Of a stretch of DNA of 64,000 nt, positions 35,066-47,927 are shown in pieces (position 1 is the stretch's first letter; each line of letters begins with the position of its first letter). Source of the stretch: Piscicola geometra (taxonomy: Eukaryota; Annelida; Clitellata; Hirudinida; Piscicolidae). The stretch spans positions 1,741,272 through 1,805,271 of the forward strand of contig OX030959.1 in the NCBI GenBank assembly GCA_943735955.1, read 5' to 3'. Under the pieces are notes generated by a model. That model was not told the origin of the DNA. It saw nothing but the letters and a program-made list of their open reading frames with translations, and did no database searches. Both the position numbers and the translations under genes were made by a program.

Positions 35066-36045
35066 GATGCAGAAGGAATAGTTTTTCGTGCCGTGGAAAA
35101 AGAAGCCTCCTGCCCCCTTAACTACGTTTTCCCATGATGATGATGATGATGAAGGTGACGATGATGATGAAGATGATGATGGTGACGAAGATGATGAAGA
35201 TGGTGACGAAGATGATGATAAATAGTTCGATTGAGACAAGTGCAGGAGGCACACCAGCGCAATCTAGAGAACGGAGGGTCATAAATTAAGGGGATTCTGG
35301 ATAAGGCCAGTTACAAAGACAGATTTGCAGAAGGCTTCAGCAGGCAACGCACAAATTGTGCTTTGGTCAGTGCATCAACTCTGCCTCTTACTTGGAAAAG
35401 GACCGCGATGCCGGTTAAAAATAACACTGTTGTTTGACCGTCACATATTAAATGTTCCACTGTTTTAGATGTTTTTATCACGTCACCATGTAGTCTGCGA
35501 AACTTTAAGGTTGGTAATGTAACTACTTTAACGTCTCTAACTTTAAGTCTTTAACAATACGATATTTCTTTCAATTTTTTACAATTTTTTCTAGCTCTTC
35601 TTTAGACATTTTCATTACAATCAATTTTTTTTTCCGTGATGGACTCAATGCCCTGCTCGCGTATTCTAGATGGGCCAAACCCTTAAACAGCAATCTAAAT
35701 GTTTTTATATACAAAAATGTTCATCTTATTATTTGTTTAAATTAATAAGTCAGTATAAATAAATCAGAATGTTGATGGCGATGATGATAGTCGTGTTAGG
35801 GATGATGGTGGTAGTGGTTGTGATGTGATGATGATATGCTTCAAATGTATCCATCACCTGGCGAATAAAATGGTAAGTTATATTTAAAATATTAAATATT
35901 GTAAGTATCACGAGAAACAATATCAATAACTGAGAAATTAAGGCAACAAATACTAATAAAAGAGAAACATATAAATATATATATATAAAATACAAAAAAA
36001 ACAAAAAAAACTATAAAAAAAGAATTTTAAAAAAAAGGCAAAGCA

Positions 36046-37514
36046 CCTTCGCATCCTCTTGTGGCAGCCGACAGACCTGCCCGAGGGAGGACTCGACCAC
36101 GGCGATGACGTCATAGTGTTGTTGTTAATGTTGTTGTTTGTCTTTATAATAATATTGTTGTTGTTGACGTTGTTGTGGCTGTAACTCCTGAAGCGTCGTT
36201 TTCCAGGCAGACAAAGTCTATCTGATGGATCCAACTAGAAACCACAACAATAAATACAATTATTTATTAAAAAATGTATTTATCAACATCAACAATACTA
36301 ACTAATACTGGAGTAATCATTATAATGATATCTTTATTTTTTATAATTATTTCTACTTATGTTATTTTTTCTATATTCACCTGCATGCTTTCATCCACTT
36401 CAAAATTGCAGTCACTCTGTTCATCATCACCTAATCATGAAAATTGAAAATAATAATATAGGAATAATAAAATAATATAGGAACAATAAAATTATATAGT
36501 AATTATAAAATAATATAGGAATAATAAATATTATTGATAATAATAATAGTAATAGTTATATAAATAACCTTAGATATATTAATAGTTAGAATATAAATAA
36601 AATAATATAGGAATAATAAAATAAACAAGCCACCGTCTATTGCAGCTTCGTTGTAGAAAGTTTCCCCTTCACTTTGGCTTCCACAAGAGCTGACATGATT
36701 GTGATGGTGATGATATAAATACTTTTAAAATAGTAGTAATAATAATAAAAATAATGATAATAATAAGAACTATAATAATATTAATTATAATAATAAAATT
36801 ATTATTATTAGTAACAATAATAATAATAGAAATTATAATAACCAACCTGCATTCCATGTTACTTTGTAGGTTCATGCATTGATACTTGTCCCATAAATCA
36901 TCCCACTCATTATTATTATTATTATTATAAATATTATTTTTCATATTATTATTATTAGGACTATTATTAATATTATTATTGCTGTGAATATGATTGTGGT
37001 TATGATGATGATGATGAGTCCTCTTCCTCTTTCCAGTAACCACTCTATTACCTTCTACTACCTGCAATGACTTCAAACCAACACTGTCATTAATTTTTTT
37101 TGGATGATGATGATTATTAATATTATGACTTACTATAATTTTATTATTTTTATTATTCTTGTTGTTATTAGAATTATAATCCATGAAAATCTTATTCTTG
37201 AAACTCAGACTGAGTTCATTCATGTTATTATTATTATTGATATTATTGATGATGCTATATTTGTTCTTTGGCTGCTCAACATCACTACTACTTGCCTCAT
37301 CATCATTATTTTTGGTATGACTAGAAGTAGGCTTTAAAAGTTTATTGTTGCTGCTGCTGTTGGTATTTTTCCTGGACAACTTTTTATTTTTCTTCTTAGT
37401 GTGCTTGAGGCTTGTGTCTGTGTCAGAACTAGCCAGATGAAAAGATGGTTGATGAAGGATGAAAAGGATAATGACGTAAGTATTGATGAAAATAATAATG
37501 GAGTTTTTAATCAT
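36046..37514 (-). CDS. Asn-rich protein with GPATCH2-like acidic motif (partial)
   Basis: Four minus-strand exons join in phase: 37514-36847, 36689-36634, 36430-36381 and 36234-about 36046. Exon 1 is rich in Asn, Ser and basic clusters (TKKKNKKLSRK, GKRKRTHHHHHN) and ends NEWDDLWDKYQCMNLQ. Exons 2-3 read SSCGSQSEGETFYNEAAIDG then DDEQSDCNFEVDE. The run of Ser, an acidic segment and GDDEQSD is characteristic of vertebrate GPATCH2, a nuclear G-patch protein; the G-patch itself is not seen. Exon 4 starts LDPSDRLCLPGKRRF and contains SSPWSSPPSGR. An ATG at 37514 would give a hydrophobic start (MIKNSIIIFINTYVIILFI), but an acceptor (catctggctag) at about 37429 would instead make this an internal exon, which fits a nuclear protein better. 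The 3' end is unresolved. Family call tentative. Confidence 0.5.
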
Positions 37515-37884
37515 GGTAATCAAACAGTAACCTAGAATTGTTCTGAAGACTTTTCATCAACGAAGTCAACATTTAGATGTCACTAAGTTCATTCATATTT
37601 CAAGTATTAGTTTTGTGCTAAACTAATTTATTGTGAAACCTTTTACATTTTCTAAAAATAAATTTAAATGAATGTCAAACTAACGATCACGACACGAAAA
37701 AATGGAATAATACTAATTATTATTTTATAAGGTTATTTCTGAAATAAAACTTTTTAACAAAATATTTTAAAATAAATATTACACATTTTTCATAGATTTC
37801 TATAGATTCATTAAATTATAGATTCATAAAAAGTATTTTCATTTTTCACCCATTTCAAACAGGTCTATGATCAAATTTAAAAAA

Positions 37885-40547
<2,663 letters not shown>

Positions 40548-40576
40548 TATAACTTGCTTCCTGGATATTAATTTTC

Positions 40577-40582
40577 AATAAA
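40577..40582 (+). promoter_or_regulatory. Polyadenylation signal of MYND/MSS51-type gene
   Basis: AATAAA lies 30 bp after the TGA stop at 40547, as expected for the intact gene. The mirror copy has attta at the corresponding place (caataaatgacg becomes cgtcatttattg on the plus strand), so the signal is present in both. Confidence 0.6.
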
Positions 40583-41055
40583 TGACGTAATGAATTCACT
40601 TTTAAATCTTAATTACCTTAACTATCGGTTTACTGAGTTATCCCATCACCACTTAACTAGTTAGTGAACATCATCATCAGCACTACTTAACTACTTAGTG
40701 AAATTCACTTTATAATCGTCATCATTCCTTTGAGCTTAAAGGAACTTCAAGTAGTTTTCTGGTTATCATCATCATTATCATAATTATTATTGTTATTATT
40801 ATTGTTATCCTTATTATTATCGTTATCATTATCATCATCTCTCTTATCATCATCATCAAGAATATTGTTTTTATCACAATAACCATCATCTTTATTCATT
40901 AGGCCACCACTGCAACGTCCCTTCGGTCTGAGGGTCCAAAACATCGGCATCTGACAGGTGAACACCGCCTGACCCTCGATGAATGTTTATTTGCTTATCT
41001 TTTTTGGGATTTATTGTTATAGTGTTTGCTTATTTTTACTTTACGTTGTTGGCAT

Positions 41056-42090
41056 TCATCCATCTCGTGAGATGATGATAGCGCTCTGATGTGTTCTTTG
41101 ACGGCAACTTCTAGAGTGGCTCAGCAGACCGATCCTGGATCGACAGTCTCTGCTGCAGCGGCTGCAGGTGAAGTCGGATGGAGGATCGAGAGCCTGATTC
41201 TGCTGCCTCATTTTTCTTCTTCGCCTTCGGGATTCCAGATGTTGCCTGCGTTCTTCCTCGTCCTTTTTGATGCCTTTGTGGACAGTCTGGCGCCAGCCCC
41301 TCCGGTCATCGGCTAGCTCTTCCCATCTGCCAGGGTCGATACCCGTAAGTTTGAGGTCGCGTTTGCAGACGTCTTTGAATCGTAGTTGCGGGCGACCAAC
41401 TGGACGTTGTCCTGTAGCCAGCTCGCCATAGAGGATGTCTTTGGGTATGCGACCTTCTTCCATTCTACGCACGTGACCCAGCCAGCGTAAACGTCTTTGG
41501 CATAGAAGGAGGTGTATGCTGAGTGAGTTGGCTTGATTGAGTACGGCTGTGTTGGTGACTTTGTCTTGCCATGTTATGCCAAGGATGCGTCGGAGACAGC
41601 GAAGATGAAAGCTTTCGAGACGATCTTCTTGCCTGGCATAGGTGGTCCAGGTTTCGCTGCCATACAACAGAGTGCTGAGAACGCATGCCTGGTACACTTT
41701 GAGCTTGGTGTTTCGTGTCAGTTGGTTGTTGGTCCATACACGTTTGCTCAATCTGGCCATGACGCTGGCTGCTTTGGCGAGCCTCTTATCAATCTCAATG
41801 TCGAGGGATAGGCTGCTAGTAATGACGGAGCCCAAGTATGTGAACTTGTCAGTGGCCTCCAGCACCTGATTGTCGATTGTGATTGAGGGTGGAACAGGAA
41901 TGTCTTGACCCATGATGTTGGTTTTCTTGATACTGATGGTCAGACCAAATTCCCTGCAAGCCTGAGCAAAGCGATTCATCAGCTGCCGAAGGTGTTCCTC
42001 CGTGTGTGACACCAGGGCTGCCTCATCAGCGAACAGCATGTCTCTGATGAGGAGAGTGCGAATTTTTGTCTTTGCTCTTAGGCGTGCCAT
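41056..42090 (-). pseudogene. 5'-truncated RTE-type LINE reverse transcriptase
   Basis: A 345-codon open segment corresponds to the C-terminal half of an RTE-type reverse transcriptase: LFADEAALVSHTEEHLRQLM (catalytic FADD-type box), KFTYLGSVITSSLSLDIEID, LYGSETWTTYARQEDRLESF, CLRRILGITWQDKVTN, RRLRWLGHVRRMEEGRIPKD, GRPQLRFKDVCKRDLK, and a terminal C2H2-like finger (CSRCSRDCRSRIGLLSHSRSC shortened: C-x2-C...H). The endonuclease and RT fingers upstream are missing, so it is 5' truncated. The second catalytic Asp is Glu (FADE), another sign it is dead. It sits in the spacer of the inverted duplication, close to the left arm boundary at 41044. Confidence 0.88.
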
Positions 42091-42504
42091 GTTCAGCAGT
42101 TAATATTGAACGACAGAATGAGCGATTTGAGTTCTTGCGGCTTATGGAAGGACGTTTAATTCAGGCGTTGGCGCATCAAATAGGATGTATCAGTCATGTG
42201 TAACACAATGAGTTGTTGTGGTAAAGACTTATAAAAAGTTAAATAGAGCAAAAGGTAATCAGAAAATAAGAACACCATCCTGAAAATGCCTCAAAACAGA
42301 CTTTAAAGGTAAAAAACGGCCTCTGAAGTGCTATCATTGATGTTGGCAATTACATTGATGTTAGTAATAATTCAATAGTAGCAGTTGTTGACCTCGTGTT
42401 CACTGCTGGCAGATCCGAACGCTTTTTTTTTGTTTCTTAGGAAGATGTTTTAGAGATGCATCAATGCAATCTCGCTCACAATCATCACGCCAACCACCAC
42501 CACC

Positions 42505-42620
42505 CATCCTTCCCTCCATCCCTCCCTCCCTTTTTCCCTCCCTCCCTCCCTTCTTACCTCCCTCCCTTTTTCACTCCCTCCCTTTTTCCCTCCCTCCCTC
42601 CCTTTTTCCCTCCCTCCTTC
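42505..42620. repeat. (CTCCCTCCCTTTTTC)n pyrimidine repeat
   Basis: Imperfect ccctccctttttc units immediately downstream (gene sense) of the anoctamin exon donor at 42625. ORFs over it are repeat-derived. Confidence 0.9.
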
Positions 42621-42624
42621 CAAC

Positions 42625-43041
42625 CTTGAGGGCCTCTCGACGCAGGAACTCCAGTCTGGCCTTCTCGTCCACAATCGCCTCAGGAACGTCGGGAATCAAA
42701 TAGACCACCAGCAGTCGTGAGCCCAATACCACGTGCTGTGTGGTCGTGGTTACAGTCGTTGCATCATCATCATCATCATCACTATCATCATCACCATCAT
42801 CATCCTTACAACCTCAATGATGACAATAGAAACGATCTTTTCAGCGGTTCCCCAGCCTAGGAAGAGTCTGCAGTGATGGTGAAGCAGACGAGCTCATGAA
42901 TCATCATCATCGTCATCATCATCACCACCATCATCATCACCATCATCGACATCATCATCATCACCTCTCAGCCAGGCCTGACATGCCGATAAGGGCAGAG
43001 ATGACCATGATGGCGACCACACTCATCAGCTCCAAGGCGGC
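42625..43041 (-). CDS. Anoctamin (TMEM16), three consecutive C-terminal exons
   Basis: Three minus-strand exons join in phase: 43041-42965 (AALELMSVVAIMVISALIGM and SGLAE, phase 2 end), 42867-42813 (R-LFLGWGTAEKIVSIVIIE) and 42735-42625 (HVVLGSRLLVVYLIPDVPEA, then VDEKARLEFLRREALK). The order of membrane helix, E-H junction, helix, LIPDVP and a basic RREAL helix is typical of the anoctamin C-terminus, nearest to the ANO8/ANO10 type. Anoctamins are Ca2+-linked lipid scramblases or chloride channels. Acceptors (ttttccaccag, ccatcactgcag, ccacacag) are good; donors are GTGATG, GTTGTA and GTTGGA. The right duplication arm starts only 85 bp upstream, and no upstream anoctamin exons were found in it, so this may be a stranded fragment or a gene with a very large intron. 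Confidence 0.8.
42760..42804. repeat. (CAT)n microsatellite in anoctamin intron
   Basis: About 45 bp of catcat/atc repeats between anoctamin exons; a similar (CAT)n patch at 42897-42962 lies in the preceding intron. Confidence 0.9.
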
Positions 43042-43498
43042 CTGGTGGAAAAGGGAGGTTGGAGCAGAAAGTGAAGGAGGGAGGGGAGGGTGGAGTGAGA
43101 AGAGGGGGTAAGTTGGAGTAAGATGGTAAAGTAAAAAAAAAGCAAACACTATAACAATAAATCCCAAAAAAGATAAGCAAATAAACATTCATCGAGGGTC
43201 AGGCGGTGTTCACCTGTCAGATGCCGATGTTTTGGACCCTCAGACCGAAGGGACGTTGCAGTGGTGGCCTAATGAATAAAGATGATGGTGATGGTGATAA
43301 AAACAATAGTCTTTATGACGATGATAAGAGAGATGATGATAATGATAACGATAATAATAAGGATAACAATAATAATAACAATAATAATTATGATAATGAT
43401 GATGATAACCAGAAAACTACTTGAAGTTCCTTTAAGCTCAAAGGAATGATGACGATTATAAAGTGAATTTCACTGAGTAGTTAAGTAGCAGTGTTATT

Positions 43499-44215
43499 TT
43501 CGTTTCATAAAATAATTATAGTTTTTATTTCAGTTTCGTTTTGGAATTAATTATGGTTTTTATTTTCGTTTTCGTTTTGAAAATAATTGAAGTTTTTATT
43601 TTCGTTTTCGTTTTGAAAATAATTAAAGTTTTTATTTTCGTTTCAGTTTTGAAAATAATTAAAGTTTTTATTTTCATTTTAGTTTTGAAAATATATCAAT
43701 TTACAACTTTGAACACTATTTTTTATATCTAAAAAAATTAATTGATCATAAAATGAAACAGTAAAATAGAACTGTATATTAACAATAAATGAGTTTTAAA
43801 AATTAACAGTCAAATGAAATATTATAAGAATTGAGTACGTAAATTATTGAGTAATTACAAATTTGAAATATAATAACAAATTTACGATTAAAATAGTGAT
43901 AATTTAATTGACAAAGCGAAGCGGTAATAACTAACGTTTTATAAATGGCGCTACTTTCATAAAGCCCAAAGATAATGTTTATAACATAGACATATATTTT
44001 TTATATAAATTATACATTTCGATAAAATAGCATACTTTAAAATTTATTTAATTTTCGTTTTGAAAATAATTATAGTTTTTATTTCAGTTTCGTTTTGGAA
44101 ATAATTAGTTTTTATTTTCGTTTTGAAAATAAATTTAGTTTTTATTTTCGTTTTCGTGGAACGATTATTCAGAATTGTCGTTTTCGTTTTCGTTTTCTTT
44201 ACGAAAATAACACTG
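43499..44215. mobile_element. hAT-type non-autonomous element (MITE), 717 bp, 8-bp TSD
   Basis: Terminal inverted repeats are CAGTGTTATTTTCGT and ACGAAAATAACACTG. The flanks are the 8-bp duplication TTAAGTAG (43491-43498 and 44216-44223). The left duplication arm has the single unfilled site (agttaagtagtgctga in reverse complement), which proves insertion. The inside has subterminal repeats of ttttcgttttgaaaataatt and no transposase. TIR start CAGTG and an 8-bp TSD fit the hAT superfamily. Confidence 0.9.
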
Positions 44216-44358
44216 TTAAGTAGTGCTGAAGATGATGTTCACTAACAAGTTAAGTGATGATGGGATAACTCAGTAAACCGATAGTTAAGGTAATAAAGAT
44301 TTAAAAGTGAATTCATTACGTCATTTATTGAAAATTTATATCCAGGAAGCAAGTTATA

Positions 44359-46327
<1,969 letters not shown>

Positions 46328-46518
46328 CTGTTTGGGTGAATACCTAGTTTTATAATTTAATCATTTAAATATATTATTTTACAAGTATTTTTTTAACAGC
46401 TTTTCGCCTGTTCATGATTTTAAAACTTTAAAATATGTTTTTTGCGTTTCTAGAAATTTAAAAATAAGCGCTACAAAATTTGTAAATTTATTATTTTATC
46501 AGTTTCGAAGTTATTTTA

Positions 46519-46732
46519 GGTTGTAGGTTAACTGCACCCGCGCTGCATGTGTTAAATGCACCTTTTCTTTTGCGCGTTTTTTTTTACAGAAAAAACGTTA
46601 ATTTAGGGTTAAGGTTAGGGTTAGGATTAGGGTTAGAGTTAGGGTTTTCAGAAAAATCGCATTTTAGGAAGAAACGCGCAAAAGAAAAGGTGCATTTAAC
46701 ACATGCAGCGCGGGTGCAGTTAACCTACAACC
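46519..46732. mobile_element. Telomere-motif foldback MITE copy 1, 214 bp, 9-bp TSD
   Basis: Long terminal inverted repeats begin GGTTGTAGGTTAACTGCACC and end with the complement. The flanks are GTTATTTTA duplicated (46510-46518, 46733-46741). The left arm has the uninterrupted site (gttattttattgg in reverse complement). The centre contains ttagggttaaggttagggttaggattagggtt. It is inserted inside exon 1 of the mirror gene copy. A 9-bp TSD fits the Mutator (MULE) superfamily. Confidence 0.92.
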
Positions 46733-46948
46733 GTTATTTTATTGTAACAATGGATGCACCTTGGAGTCATTTTTTTAAATTTGACCATAAACCTGTATGA
46801 AATCAGATGGGTGAAAAATGAAAATAATCTGTATGAATCTAAAATTTAATAAATCTATAGAAATCTATGAAAAAGTGTAATATTTATTTTAAAATATGTT
46901 GTTAAAAATTTTTATTTTAAAAATAAACTTATAAAATAATAATTATTA

Positions 46949-47314
46949 TTACTCAATTTTCATATTCTATATTGGAAAATAAATAGTCATCAATGCTTAG
47001 AGAAAATTCATCCCCCATCACTATCATCATCATAATCATCATCTCAGCAGTCTTTTTCATTAGCATTATCATTATCATCATCTCAACAGTCTTTGTCATT
47101 AGCATCATCATTATCATCATCTCAAAAGTTTTTTTCATTAGCATCATTATTATTATCCACTCAAAAGTCTTTTTTTAAATTTTAGAATTAAAAAAATATT
47201 TTTATAGGTTTCTGCAAATAATTAAATAAATTTTAATAGTTAAATTTTTCCTAATCTTTTTTTTTACCCCATCAATCCGCAGAATACGCGTGCAAAAGCA
47301 AATGTGCATATAAC
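46949..47314. other. AT-rich with (ATC)n repeat, no gene
   Basis: Contains a 48-54-bp unit repeat at 47020-47170 (cattagcatcattatcatcatctcaaaagtcttttt, 3-4 copies). The tail 47285-47314 (gcgtgcaaaagcaaatgtgcatataac) resembles the inner right half of the adjacent MITE. Confidence 0.6.
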
Positions 47315-47533
47315 GGTTATAGGTGAACTGCACGCAAAAGAAAGCACACTGCATGTGTTAAATGCACATTTGATTTTGCACATTTCTTCTTAAAATGCGA
47401 TTTTTCTGAAAACCATAACCCTAACCCTAACTTTAACCCTAAATTAACGTTTTTTCTGTAAAAGAGAAGAAATGTGCAAAATCAAATGTGCATTTAACTC
47501 ATGCTTTCTTTTGTGTGCAGTTAACCTACAACC
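47315..47533. mobile_element. Telomere-motif foldback MITE copy 2
   Basis: Starts GGTTATAGGTGAACTGCACG, ends GTGCAGTTAACCTACAACC. The inner arms carry aaatgcacatttgattttgcac and complement. The centre contains ccataaccctaaccctaact, a TTAGGG-type run. No clear TSD; the left side continues into MITE-like sequence, so this may be part of a nested or tandem insertion. Confidence 0.88.
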
Positions 47534-47553
47534 ACAAAAAAAAGTTTTTTCAC

Positions 47554-47786
47554 GGTTATAGGTGAACTGCACACAAAAGAAAGCACACTGCATGTGTTAA
47601 ATGCACATTTGATTTTGCACATTTTTTCTTGAAATGCGATTTTTCTGAAAACCCTAACCATAACCCTAACTCTAACTTTAACCCTAAATTAACGTTTTTT
47701 CTGTAAAAAAAGAAGAAATGTGCAAAATCAAATGTGCATTTAACACATGCACTGTGCTTTCTTTTGTGTGCAGTTAACCTACAACC
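47554..47786. mobile_element. Telomere-motif foldback MITE copy 3, 9-bp TSD
   Basis: Same family as the two upstream copies. Flanked by TTTTTTCAC at 47545-47553 and 47787-47795, an independent 9-bp duplication. The centre contains accctaaccataaccctaac. It lies 20 bp after copy 2. Confidence 0.9.
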
Positions 47787-47927
47787 TTTTTTCACAGGTA
47801 TTTCATTACCAATAAAATACGACAATGCTTGTATCATTGTCTAAATAGTTTTTTTATTTTGTTTTTAAACTTATTGAATATTAAGTTATGCCACAATTTC
47901 ATCCAATCAATCAATTAATCTATTACA

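Larger units (their letters stand above)
32253..36045. other. Intergenic with several minisatellites
   Basis: No confident gene. At 32313-32345 the phrase aaagcgctatataaatct resembles the 3' end of L2-type retroposons. Repeats are listed separately (33.3, 34.8, 35.0 kb); an (ATG)n patch lies at 35136-35225. A minus-strand segment at 35847-35810 (acceptor ttcgccag, then VMDTFEAYHHH) may be a further exon of the gene at 36-37.5 kb, but its phase does not fit the preceding exon end as modelled. Confidence 0.45.

Noticed and set aside
42450..42703. Pro/Ser-rich and Gly/Arg-rich ORFs beside the anoctamin exons
   Set aside because: Translations of the CTCCCTCC repeat; only the last residues overlap the true exon in another frame.
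46600..46660. Interstitial telomere from a chromosome fusion
   Set aside because: The TTAGGG-like run is the centre of a MITE with TSDs and recurs in two other copies, so transposition explains it.
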